Origin: CAYLSV01 sp964386435
Lineage (GTDB): Bacteria > Planctomycetota > Phycisphaerae > Tepidisphaerales > Tepidisphaeraceae
Assembly (NCBI GenBank): GCA_964386435.1
Contig: CAYLSV010000002.1
Location: forward strand, 1-64,000
Direction of reading: 5' to 3'
Length of the DNA: 64,000 bases
The notes beneath the pieces are model-generated. The model was given only the letters and a program-made list of their open reading frames with translations, ran no database searches and was not told where the DNA came from. Shown in pieces: positions 41,908 to 50,269 of this stretch. The position numbers and the translations under genes are program-made. The first letter of the stretch is position 1. Each line of letters starts with the position of its first letter.

Positions 41908-43215
41908 GTGGTCCACTTCATGCTCGCCAACATTCGCCTGGGGCTCCGTAACCTGCTGCTGCACAAGCTGCGGTCGCTGCTGACGGCCCTGGGCATCATC
42001 TTCGGCGTCACGGCGGTGATCGTCATGGTCGCCATCGGGCAGGGGGCCAAGGAGCAGGCGCGGGCGGAGATGGATCGGTTGGGGCCGCGAAACATCGTCA
42101 TCCGCAGCACGCTGCCGCCCGAGAGCACCGAGGCCGGCAACCAGAGCCGGATGTCGATCTACGGCCTGACGCGCGAGGATTTGGCGCGCCTCGAGACGGT
42201 GCCCGGCGTGCGGTACGTCGTGCCGATGCGCGACACCGGGCAGCCGGTGATCCGCGGCGACACGCGGGCCCCGACGGCCAACACGATCGCCACGACGCCG
42301 GAGCTGTTCGAGACGATCAACCTCGAGCTCGCCCGCGGCCAGTACTTCACGCAGGACCACTACGACAACGCCGCCGCCGTCGCCGTCATCGGGGCGGAGG
42401 TGGCCCGCAAGCTGTTCCCCTACGACGACCCGCTGGGGCAGGGCATCCGTTTGGGCAACGCCGACTCGGGCAGCGTGACGGTCACGATCGTCGGCGTGAT
42501 GAAGCCGACCGGGCTGTCAGCCGGGAGTGACAAGCAGTCGATTATCGACCGCGACATCGACTCTGACGTCTACCTGCCGATGACGCTCTCGCGGACCGTG
42601 GTCGGCGACACGCTGTTCAAGCGGGAGCAGGGGGCGCTCAAGATCGAGAAGGTCGAGCTGACCGAGGTGTGGCTGCAGGCGAACTCGATCGAGACGGTCG
42701 AAAAGATCGCCGGCATTGCGGAGAAGGCGGTGAACCTGCCCGAGCGACAGGACGCGGTCTTGCAAGCCCCGATCCAGTTGCTCCGTGCTGCCGAGCGGCA
42801 GCAGGCGATCTTCAACTACATTATGGTCACAATCGCCTGCTTCAGCCTCGTGGTGGGCGGCATCGGGATCATGAACATCATGCTCGCCACCGTCACCGAG
42901 CGGACCAAGGAGATCGGCATCCGCCGCGCCTTGGGGGCCAAGCGGCGGCACATCACGCTGCAGTTTCTGATCGAAACCAGCGTCATCAGCCTCAGCGGCG
43001 GCCTGATGGGCGTGGCCTTGGGCACCGGCGGGGCGCTGCTGTTGCCGAAAATCACCGGCTTTTTTAGCGAGAACGCCGACTACACGACCAGCGTGACGAC
43101 GTGGAGCGTCGTCGGCAGCTTCATCATCAGCGGCCTCATCGGCGTCGTCTTCGGCCTTTACCCGGCGATCAAAGCCGCCCACATGAGCCCCATCGAAGCG
43201 CTGCGGCACGACTGA
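41908..43215 (+). CDS. ABC transporter permease, MacB/FtsX type
   Basis: This 435-residue protein has the MacB-like layout: one N-terminal helix (LRSLLTALGIIFGVTAVIVMVAIG), a large periplasmic MacB_PCD domain, and three C-terminal helices forming the FtsX domain with ERTKEIGIRRALGAKRRHI. These permeases act in mechanotransmission for lipoprotein release, efflux or cell-wall control. The ATPase and membrane-fusion partners are not in the window downstream or upstream. Start is GTG 41908 or ATG 41920. Confidence 0.9.
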   Translation: MVHFMLANIRLGLRNLLLHKLRSLLTALGIIFGVTAVIVMVAIGQGAKEQARAEMDRLGPRNIVIRSTLPPESTEAGNQSRMSIYGLTREDLARLETVPGVRYVVPMRDTGQPVIRGDTRAPTANTIATTPELFETINLELARGQYFTQDHYDNAAAVAVIGAEVARKLFPYDDPLGQGIRLGNADSGSVTVTIVGVMKPTGLSAGSDKQSIIDRDIDSDVYLPMTLSRTVVGDTLFKREQGALKIEKVELTEVWLQANSIETVEKIAGIAEKAVNLPERQDAVLQAPIQLLRAAERQQAIFNYIMVTIACFSLVVGGIGIMNIMLATVTERTKEIGIRRALGAKRRHITLQFLIETSVISLSGGLMGVALGTGGALLLPKITGFFSENADYTTSVTTWSVVGSFIISGLIGVVFGLYPAIKAAHMSPIEALRHD

Positions 43216-43236
43216 GGGCGTTTCACACGAAGTCAG

Positions 43237-43292
43237 GTAGCTGCGGTGCAACGCACCGCCGTCCGGACTGCAATGCGTTGCATCGCAGCTAC
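43237..43292. repeat. Class A REPIN-like element, short form
   Basis: GTAG (43237) with hairpin GCGGTGC-AAC-GCACCGC, almost no spacer, then CTGCAATGC-GTT-GCATCGCAG and CTAC (43289-43292). The stems are different again from the other copies and carry mismatches. It lies between convergent ABC permease and htrA genes. Confidence 0.75.
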
Positions 43293-43307
43293 CTCACGAA
43301 GTCCACT

Positions 43308-44774
43308 TCATCGGGAAGCGCGGTGGCGCAGGATTACCACACGCTGCCCTTCGCGATTTTCCACGATCAGGCGGGCACCGCGTTCCAAATCGGCGGCGTT
43401 CAGAAATTCCACGAACTCCTCGGCATCATCGATGTCGCGGCCGTCGAGCTCGAGGATCACGTCGTTGGGCAGCAACCCGCTGGCGGCGGCACTGGTGTTG
43501 CGGGTCAGGCCGGTGATCCGCACGCCGTCGCGGTCGCGGGTGTCGGTGATCGAGATGCCGAGGTCGCGCGGCCGGATCGCGGCGCGAGCCGGATCGAACG
43601 GGCGGGGCTGGCTGAGCGAGAGCAGGTTATCCGGCTGCTCGCCGAGGTTGACCTCGACCTCGCGGACCTCGCCACGCCGCCAGATCGTCAACTCCACCGG
43701 CTCGCCCGGCGGCAGATCGGCGATCTCGAACCGCAGCTCCCGGCTCGTCGCCGTCTCGACGCCCTCGACCGCCAGCACCACGTCGCCCGGTTGCAGCACG
43801 TCGCCGGTCGGGCCGTTGCGGTAGACCTCGGTCACGAGCACACCCGTCAGCTCGCCCGGCAAATCGAGTCGCGCACGCACCTCGACGTCGCCGGCGTCGC
43901 GTATGCCCACGCCCAACCAGCCGCGGCGGACGCGGCCGTCGTCGCGGAGCTGTTCGTAGACGCGCCTGGCCAGCTCGCTGGGGATGGCGAAGCCGATGCC
44001 GTCGAACCCGCCGCTGCGGCTGGCGATGGCGCTGTTGATGCCCACGACCTCGCCGCGCAGATTCACCAGCGGCCCGCCAGAGTTGCCGGGGTTGATCGCG
44101 GCATCGGTCTGGATGAACTGCTCATAACCGTTGGGCCCCAGGATGCCCGGTCCGCGACCACCCAGAGCGTCGGCGGTGCTGCGGCCGGTTGCGCTGACGA
44201 TGCCGGCCGTCATCGATCCGACGTAGCCGAAGGGTGACCCGAAGGCCAAGACCCAATCGCCCTTGCCGAGCACCTCCGAATCACCCCAACGCGCCGGCAC
44301 CAGCCGCCGGGCGGTGATCTCGACAACGGCGAGGTCTGTTTTCGGGTCGGCGGCGACCACGGTGCCGGGCAGCTCGCGGCCGTCGTAGAGCGTGATGTTC
44401 ACGCGGTTGGCGTTGTCGATCACGTGGTTGTTGGTCAGGATGATGCCGCGGTTGCCCTCGACGTCGAGGATCACGCCGCTGCCGTTGCCCATGCTCCGCA
44501 TCCGCCCCTGCCGGCCGTCGACGGTGCGGCCGACGGTGATGTCGACCACGCTCGGCTCGACCGCGACGCTGACGGTGCGGAACACGTTCGACAGCTGGAC
44601 GACGCCCGCCATGTCGCGGTCGTTTTGTAGCAGATCGCGGGCTTCGTCGACGTCCTGGGCCAGCGCGAGGTGGGCCGAATTCAGCAGCAACGTGTTGCCG
44701 CCGACCACGGTGAGCGCCCCGGCACCGAAAACGGCACCGGCGATCATCCAACGCTTCAGGGCAGGGTGCATCAT
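43308..44774 (-). CDS. HtrA/DegP-type serine protease with two PDZ domains
   Basis: This 488-residue periplasmic protease has an N-terminal signal anchor (about 10-40). The trypsin-like domain shows a complete triad: His117 in TNNHVID, Asp147 in KTDLAVV and Ser232 in GNSGGPL. Two PDZ domains follow (about 285-380 and 400-485), with GWLGVGIRDAGD and DLGISITDTRD. DegP-like enzymes degrade or refold damaged envelope proteins. panB lies 19 bp upstream on the same strand, probably in one transcript. Confidence 0.95.
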   Translation of the reverse strand: MMHPALKRWMIAGAVFGAGALTVVGGNTLLLNSAHLALAQDVDEARDLLQNDRDMAGVVQLSNVFRTVSVAVEPSVVDITVGRTVDGRQGRMRSMGNGSGVILDVEGNRGIILTNNHVIDNANRVNITLYDGRELPGTVVAADPKTDLAVVEITARRLVPARWGDSEVLGKGDWVLAFGSPFGYVGSMTAGIVSATGRSTADALGGRGPGILGPNGYEQFIQTDAAINPGNSGGPLVNLRGEVVGINSAIASRSGGFDGIGFAIPSELARRVYEQLRDDGRVRRGWLGVGIRDAGDVEVRARLDLPGELTGVLVTEVYRNGPTGDVLQPGDVVLAVEGVETATSRELRFEIADLPPGEPVELTIWRRGEVREVEVNLGEQPDNLLSLSQPRPFDPARAAIRPRDLGISITDTRDRDGVRITGLTRNTSAAASGLLPNDVILELDGRDIDDAEEFVEFLNAADLERGARLIVENREGQRVVILRHRASR

Positions 44775-44793
44775 GGGTGAGTTCGTGAAAAGA

Positions 44794-45633
44794 TCAAAAC
44801 ATGCCGAACGTTCTCAATTGCCGTGCCAGTTGCTCGGCCTCGCCTTCGAGCATCGGGTAGACGTGCTCGGCGGCTGGATACGCGGCCGTGGCAACCGCCT
44901 GTTGGTACGCCCGAATGATGGACTCGGTTTGCGCCAAGACACCCTCGCCGACCGCGTCGAGTTGCGGCACGAACCGCGGCGGGCCGTCGGTCAAACCGAG
45001 CAAGTCGGGCGTGACGACCACGTAACTTTCGCAGCCGGGTCCTGCTCCGCAGCCGATGACGGGGCACGTGACATGCTCCTGGATCGTGGCGGTCGCCTCG
45101 GGTGTCACGGCTTCCAGCAGCAACCCGGCAGCGCCGGCGGTCTCGAGGGCCTGGCAAAGTTTCAGCAAGTCGATTGCCTCCGCCGCGGTCCGCCCTGCGT
45201 AGCGGTGGCCGAAGCGTTGCACGCTTTGCGGCGTCAGCCCGACGTGCCCGATCACCGCCACCCCGGCCGCGGCGAGTTGTTCGATGAGCGGCAAATGAGC
45301 CGCCGTCACCTCCAGCTTCACCGCGTCGGCCGTCGTCTGCTTCACGCTCTGGCAGATTCGGTTCACCGCGTCCGGCCCGTGGTAGCTGCCGAACGCCATG
45401 TCGAGCACGAGGCAGGCCTCGGGGTGTCCTCGCCGCACGCCGCGGCAGAGTTCGTCGAGAAAATCCTGCGTCACCGGCAGCGTGTGGCGGTGCCCGAGCA
45501 CCACGTTCGCCGCCGAGTCGCCGATGAGCAGGTAATCGACGCCGCAACGGGCCAGCATCCGGGCCGTCAGCACGTCGTAGCAGGTGAGCATGGCCCGCGG
45601 CGGCGAGCCGTCCAGTTGACGCAACGTCGGCAC
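44794..45633 (-). CDS. panB: 3-methyl-2-oxobutanoate hydroxymethyltransferase
   Basis: PanB transfers a hydroxymethyl group from 5,10-methylene-THF to 3-methyl-2-oxobutanoate, the first committed step of pantothenate synthesis. The 279-residue TIM barrel shows LTCYDVLTARMLARCGVDYLLIGDS, DMAFGSYHG, VKLEVTA, AVIGHVGLTPQS and PVIGCGAGPGCE. All conserved blocks are present, and the N-terminus starts directly at the first strand. It precedes htrA by 19 bp. Confidence 0.95.
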   Translation of the reverse strand: MPTLRQLDGSPPRAMLTCYDVLTARMLARCGVDYLLIGDSAANVVLGHRHTLPVTQDFLDELCRGVRRGHPEACLVLDMAFGSYHGPDAVNRICQSVKQTTADAVKLEVTAAHLPLIEQLAAAGVAVIGHVGLTPQSVQRFGHRYAGRTAAEAIDLLKLCQALETAGAAGLLLEAVTPEATATIQEHVTCPVIGCGAGPGCESYVVVTPDLLGLTDGPPRFVPQLDAVGEGVLAQTESIIRAYQQAVATAAYPAAEHVYPMLEGEAEQLARQLRTFGMF

Positions 45634-45772
45634 GCCGCATGCTACGCCAAGGCGGCGGATCGGGCCCCGATTTGGCCCAGCGGCAGCACCGCGGTAGACT
45701 CGCCGCCCAAGCCACGGGTCGCCGACCGGCGGCCGCCCGCGTGGCGTTCCCCTGTCCCACCGCCGGGAGTGC

Positions 45773-46939
45773 GTGTTGAGCGCGTCGACGAACCCCCCAG
45801 CCGGCCATCATCGCCGGACCAGCCGACCGAGTTGGAACCGTTTGCGCCGCGCCTTGGCGATCGGAGCGCTGCTCGCCACCGGCGTCGCCGCCCCGGCGTC
45901 GGCCCAAAGCATCCAGCCGCTGCCCGGCAGCGTGCGGTCGAGCCCCAACAGCGGCTCGAGCCAGCAGGCGCTGCAGCAGTTCGTCCAGCAACGCGTCGCC
46001 GAACTCACCAGCGGCGACCCTGTCGCCGTGGCCGCCGCCCGCGAGGCGATGCTCAACGAAATTACCGGCGGCGATCCCGGCTTCCTGTCGGCTTACGCCG
46101 CGGCCATGGAGAACCGCCTGCGGCCGGCGTTGAGCAGCGAGGATCTGCTCGCCAAGATCAACGCCGCCGTCGTCGTCGACCGCTTGGCCCGCGTCGCCGA
46201 GGGCACCGAGCTCACCAGCTCCGTCCGCACGCTCATCGAGGACGAAAATCCGATTGTCGTCCGGTGGGGCGTGACCGCGGCGAAGGGCATTTTGCCGACC
46301 GCGTTGACGGACGCACGGGCCGTGGGCCGCGACCGCCTCGTGCCGGCCATTGGCGACGCGGTGCAGAATCGGTTCCCGGACGATGCCGCCCTGGCTCAGT
46401 ATGCCTACGAAACGCTCGCCGAGGCGACGAACGATTTGGCGCAGCAGGACGGTGCCGAGCAGGGCGTGGGGCACGCCGCCGACGGGCTGCTGCGGGTGAT
46501 GGAAACCCGGCTGCGGCAGTACCAGCAGACGCTGCCCGAGAGCACCAGGCCCGAGCAGGAGGCGATCCGGGTGCTGGGCCGTGCCCAAGTCGGTGAGGTG
46601 CTGCGGCAGCAGGGTCGCGAGCAGCGGGTGGTGCAGGCGCTGTCCGACTTGATCGCGCTGCTCTCCGCCCGCCGCCCCGAGGAAGACGCCCGGCCGCGGG
46701 CCGCGGAGATCAACCAGCTCATCGAGTTCTCGGCCCTGTCGCTTGCCGCCTTTACGTTCAAGGATGAGATCGTTGCCGAGGCGCAGACGGTCCGGTCCTC
46801 CATGAGCACCGCCACCGGCCCGCAGCAGGTGCAGACGCTGGTCGAGCAGTTCCTCGCCCCGGTGCAAACGGCTTATCCCGACCTCCGCCAGCCCGGCGTG
46901 CTCCCGCAGGAGAGCACCGAGGCCGCGGTCGCGGAGTAG
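45773..46939 (+). CDS. Exported helical repeat-like protein, unknown
   Basis: This 388-residue protein has a basic N-terminus and signal peptide (ALAIGALLATGVAAPASAQ, about 27-45). The mature part is entirely helical with many Ala, Leu, Gln and Glu, and pairs of helices suggest HEAT-like or tetratricopeptide-like packing. No enzyme motif was found. Start codon is GTG 45773 or TTG 45776. It precedes the oligopeptide transport cluster by 74 bp. Confidence 0.65.
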   Translation: MLSASTNPPAGHHRRTSRPSWNRLRRALAIGALLATGVAAPASAQSIQPLPGSVRSSPNSGSSQQALQQFVQQRVAELTSGDPVAVAAAREAMLNEITGGDPGFLSAYAAAMENRLRPALSSEDLLAKINAAVVVDRLARVAEGTELTSSVRTLIEDENPIVVRWGVTAAKGILPTALTDARAVGRDRLVPAIGDAVQNRFPDDAALAQYAYETLAEATNDLAQQDGAEQGVGHAADGLLRVMETRLRQYQQTLPESTRPEQEAIRVLGRAQVGEVLRQQGREQRVVQALSDLIALLSARRPEEDARPRAAEINQLIEFSALSLAAFTFKDEIVAEAQTVRSSMSTATGPQQVQTLVEQFLAPVQTAYPDLRQPGVLPQESTEAAVAE

Positions 46940-47013
46940 GACTGCGGCCGCCCGTGATCCCCAAGCCCGCCATCTGTGGAACCACCGCGCACAGCGGATA
47001 AGCTACGCCGCCG

Positions 47014-48840
47014 ATGCCGAACCTCCTCACGCGACGTCTGGGTCTCCTCACCGTGCCGCTGCTCGGCGCGCTCGCCTTCGCCGGCGGCTGTGACAGCGAG
47101 GCGACCTACGAGGGCAACGCCCCCACCGGCGGCGGCGATGGTGCCCCGGCCGCCACCGTCACCCCCGACATCCCGCTCGACCCCGAGGCCGAGGCCGAGT
47201 TCGTCTTTGCCAACCGCGGCGAGGTGAACGTTCTCGACCCGAACCAGATGTCGTGGATGCAGGATCTGCGGATCGGCCAGGCGCTGTTCGAGGGCGTCTA
47301 CCGCCTCGACGCCCAGACGCTCGAGCCGATCCTCGGCGTTGGCGAGGAAGTCACCCACAGCGACGACTTCAAGACGTGGACCATCACGCTCCGTGACGAC
47401 GCCAAGTGGAGCAACGGCGACCCGGTGGTGGCCGACGACTTCATGTTCGCCTGGCGGCGCAACCTCCGCGAACGCGGCTACTACAGCTACCTGATCGAGA
47501 AATACGTCCAAGGTGCCGAGGCTTACGCCAAGGCCTACCAAGTCGACCCGGCCACGGCCGACTTCAGCAAGGTCGGCTTCGAGAAGCTCGGCGAGCGGCA
47601 GCTTGAGGTGAAGCTCGCCTCGCCGGTGCGGTTCTTCCCCGACTTGCTCTCGTTCGCCATCTACTGGCCGATGCACGAGGCGTCGATGGAGGCGTTCAAG
47701 GAGACGGACGACAAGGGCCGCGAGCGGTACGCTCAGACGTGGACCCGCCCGGAGAACCTGGTCGGCAACGGCGCATACACCCTGACCCGCAATGATCTAA
47801 AGCAGGGTCAGACCCTGACGATGAACGAGTTTTATTGGGACGCCGAGAACACCAAGAGCCGCACGATCCGCAGCGTCTCGCCGATCGAGCACGAACTCGC
47901 TTACCAGCGTTACGAGAAGGGCCAGCTCGATTGGCTGACCGACATCCCCGGCACCTTCGCCTACAACATGCGCCAGCAGGGCCGGACCGATCTGGAGGTC
48001 TTCCCGGCGTTCGGCACGTACTTCTGGAGCTTCAACACCGACCCGACCCTGCCCGACGGCAGCGCCAACCCGCTGGCCGACGCCCGCGTCCGGCGGGCGC
48101 TGACGATGGCGGTGAACAAGGAGCAGATCGTTGAGACGATCACCCGCATGGGGCAGATGCCGACGACGGTGTACGTGCCCAAGAACGACACCTACTTCCC
48201 CGGCTACAACCACCCCGAGGGCATCCCGTTCGACGTCGAGGGGGCCAAGGCGTTGCTCGCCGAGGCCGGGTATGCCGACGGCGGCGAGTTCCCGCGGATG
48301 AAGCTGCTGTTCAACACCGGCACCGGCGACCACGAGCAGATCGCCACCAACCTCGCCCGGCAGTGGCGGCGGAATTTGGGCATCACCTTCGACCTCGACG
48401 CCGTCGAGATGTCGACGTTCAAGAACCGCTACAAGCCCAAGCACATTGACGACGGCGACGGCCTGGCCGCCGGCGACTTCGCCATCACCCGCGGCAGCTG
48501 GTACGGCGACTACATGGACGTCAGCACCTTCACCGACAAGTACAAAGGCGACAGCCTCAACAACGAAGCCGGCTGGGTCAGCGCGGAGTACGACAACCTG
48601 CTCGACCAAGCCAAGCAGGAGGTCGACCAGCAAAAGCGCCTCGACCTGCTCGCCCAAGCCGAAAACATCCTGCTCGAAGAGGCCGTCATCCTGCCGCTGT
48701 ACCACTACACCAACACGTTCATCAAGAACCCCAACGTCACCGGCATCCCACAGAACGCCCGGAACATGGTCATGATGCAGAACGTGCAAACGACGCGGAG
48801 CACGGGGCCGGGGGTGGGGGTGGGGGCAAGTGATGAGTGA
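47014..48840 (+). CDS. Oligopeptide ABC transporter binding lipoprotein (OppA-like)
   Basis: This 608-residue family 5 substrate-binding protein has lipobox AFAGGC (Cys26), a Gly/Thr-rich linker and an SBP_bac_5 domain. The domain shows LFEGVYRLDAQTLEPI, WTITLRDDAKWSNGDPVVADDFMFAW, and DARVRRALTMAVNKEQI. It should capture peptides in the periplasm for the permeases downstream. Its last codons (ASDE, TGA at 48838-48840) are written by the terminal repeat of the inserted cassette, so the original C-terminus may have been changed. Confidence 0.93.
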   Translation: MPNLLTRRLGLLTVPLLGALAFAGGCDSEATYEGNAPTGGGDGAPAATVTPDIPLDPEAEAEFVFANRGEVNVLDPNQMSWMQDLRIGQALFEGVYRLDAQTLEPILGVGEEVTHSDDFKTWTITLRDDAKWSNGDPVVADDFMFAWRRNLRERGYYSYLIEKYVQGAEAYAKAYQVDPATADFSKVGFEKLGERQLEVKLASPVRFFPDLLSFAIYWPMHEASMEAFKETDDKGRERYAQTWTRPENLVGNGAYTLTRNDLKQGQTLTMNEFYWDAENTKSRTIRSVSPIEHELAYQRYEKGQLDWLTDIPGTFAYNMRQQGRTDLEVFPAFGTYFWSFNTDPTLPDGSANPLADARVRRALTMAVNKEQIVETITRMGQMPTTVYVPKNDTYFPGYNHPEGIPFDVEGAKALLAEAGYADGGEFPRMKLLFNTGTGDHEQIATNLARQWRRNLGITFDLDAVEMSTFKNRYKPKHIDDGDGLAAGDFAITRGSWYGDYMDVSTFTDKYKGDSLNNEAGWVSAEYDNLLDQAKQEVDQQKRLDLLAQAENILLEEAVILPLYHYTNTFIKNPNVTGIPQNARNMVMMQNVQTTRSTGPGVGVGASDE

Positions 48841-49257
48841 TGAATTGGGGAGTGATGAGTTGCCGAAGCAGGGAAATCTGAAGACGCGGACGAAACGGTT
48901 CGCGGTTCGTGTGATCAAACTGGTTCGCAATCTTGAGGATCGGCGGGTCGGGCAAGTACTTGGCAATCAGGTCTTGCGGAGCGGCACGTCTGTCGGCGCG
49001 CAGTATCGTGAAGCGTGTCGAGCTCGATCAGGTGCCGAGTTCGTCAGCAAGGTGCAATCGGCGGCTCAAGAAATGGAGGAAACGCTTTATTGGTTTGAGC
49101 TACTCAGTGAAGCCGAAGTCGTCCCGCACACTCGGCTCTCGGGTCTGCACCGGGAAGGCGAAGAACTGCTCGCAATGCTCGCCGCCTCTGTCCGAACCGC
49201 GAAACGCAATCGTTAGGTTCGGCGATTCATCACTCCGCAATTCATCATTCATCACTT
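48828..49257. mobile_element. 430-bp cassette with 38-bp terminal inverted repeats
   Basis: The left end AAGTGATGAGTGATGAATTG... (48828-48865) and the right end (49220-49257) are reverse complements at 34 of 38 positions, built on GTGATGA heptads. Between them is a single four-helix-bundle gene and nothing else. The cassette sits exactly between oppA and oppB of an otherwise tight operon. No transposase is present. The transcript could fold the two ends into a long duplex, as in 23S rRNA intervening sequences. Confidence 0.8.
48833..49216 (+). CDS. Four-helix-bundle protein (23S rRNA intervening-sequence type)
   Basis: This 127-residue protein matches the IVP/S23 family, related to the Avd protein of diversity-generating retroelements. 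It shows FAVRVIKLVRNLEDRRVGQVLGNQVLRSGTSVGAQYREA, then FVSKVQSAAQEMEETLYWFELL. The family forms pentameric or related bundles of uncertain function, often inside intervening sequences of rRNA genes. Residues 1-10 (MSDELGSDEL) are encoded by the terminal repeat, and the start overlaps oppA by eight bases. No reverse transcriptase is nearby. Confidence 0.88.
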   Translation: MSDELGSDELPKQGNLKTRTKRFAVRVIKLVRNLEDRRVGQVLGNQVLRSGTSVGAQYREACRARSGAEFVSKVQSAAQEMEETLYWFELLSEAEVVPHTRLSGLHREGEELLAMLAASVRTAKRNR

Positions 49258-49264
49258 CTTCCCG

Positions 49265-50269
49265 TTGCTACGTTTTACCGCCATCCGTCTTCTGCAGTTT
49301 CCGCTGATCCTCGCGGCAATCTACCTCATCACGTTTCTGCTGGTTTGGGTGGCACCGGGCGATCCGTTCTCGGCTCAGACTGAGGGCAACGACCCGGAGC
49401 GGGTGGCTCAGCTTCGCGAGCGGTACAACGTCACGAGCAGCCTTGACTTTTTGACGACCTACCCGGTGCGGCTGGTCACCCGCGGCGAGTTCGGGCCGAG
49501 CTTTAGCGTGCAGGACAAGACGGTCGGGCAGATCATCGCCGACACGCTGCCGGTGTCGATCGCGGTCGGTACGTTGGCGATCGTTATCGCCACCGGCTTT
49601 GGCGTGACCATCGGCACGCTGGCGGCGGTGCGGCGGGGCGGGGTGCTGGACTTCGCGTCGCTGTCGATCGCGCTCATCGGCGTGAGCGTGCCGAGCTTCG
49701 TGGTGGCGGTGACGCTACTCAGCAGCTTCGCCGCCGGGCTCGATTGGTTCCCCCTGGGCGGCTGGCCGATCGGCCTGGACCCCGCGACCGATCCGTCGCT
49801 CGGCCAGCAGCTTTGGCACGTCGTGACGAATTTGCCCGACTACCTGCGCCACATGATCCTGCCCGCCATCGCGCTCTCGCTGCTGCCCATGGCGTACATC
49901 ACCCGGCTCACGCGAGTCAGCATGATCGACGTCCTGGGCAACGATTACGTCCGCACCGCCCGCGCCAAGGGCGTGAGCCGCATCCGCGTCATTTTCAAGC
50001 ACGCCCTGCGCAACGGCCTGCTGCCGGTCCTCTCGTTCCTCGGCCCGGCGACGGCGAACGTGATGGTCGGGTCGTTCATCGTCGAGACGATCTTCAAGCT
50101 CCCCGGCCTGGGCACGTTCTTCATCAACAGCGTGACCAACCGTGACCAGCCGCTGATCCTCGGCACCGTCGTCGTCTACAGCGTCTTCCTGCTGACGCTC
50201 AACCTCGTCGTTGACGTCCTCTACGGCATCATCGACCCCCGCATCAGCCTCGCCGAGGGCAAGTCGTGA
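49265..50269 (+). CDS. Oligopeptide ABC transporter permease (OppB-like)
   Basis: This 334-residue permease has six membrane helices. N-terminal helix FPLILAAIYLITFLLVWVAPGDP is followed by the large periplasmic loop and the BPD_transp_1 domain. The ATPase-contact EAA loop reads RTARAKGVSRIRVIFKHALRNG. The start is TTG 49265, eight bases after the inserted cassette; no strong ribosome-binding site is visible there, perhaps because of the insertion. It overlaps oppC by four bases. Confidence 0.92.
   Translation: MLRFTAIRLLQFPLILAAIYLITFLLVWVAPGDPFSAQTEGNDPERVAQLRERYNVTSSLDFLTTYPVRLVTRGEFGPSFSVQDKTVGQIIADTLPVSIAVGTLAIVIATGFGVTIGTLAAVRRGGVLDFASLSIALIGVSVPSFVVAVTLLSSFAAGLDWFPLGGWPIGLDPATDPSLGQQLWHVVTNLPDYLRHMILPAIALSLLPMAYITRLTRVSMIDVLGNDYVRTARAKGVSRIRVIFKHALRNGLLPVLSFLGPATANVMVGSFIVETIFKLPGLGTFFINSVTNRDQPLILGTVVVYSVFLLTLNLVVDVLYGIIDPRISLAEGKS

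Noticed and set aside
48833..49216. Bundle protein as the Avd component of a diversity-generating retroelement
   Set aside because: No reverse transcriptase, template repeat or variable-region gene is in the neighbourhood; only the fold family is shared.
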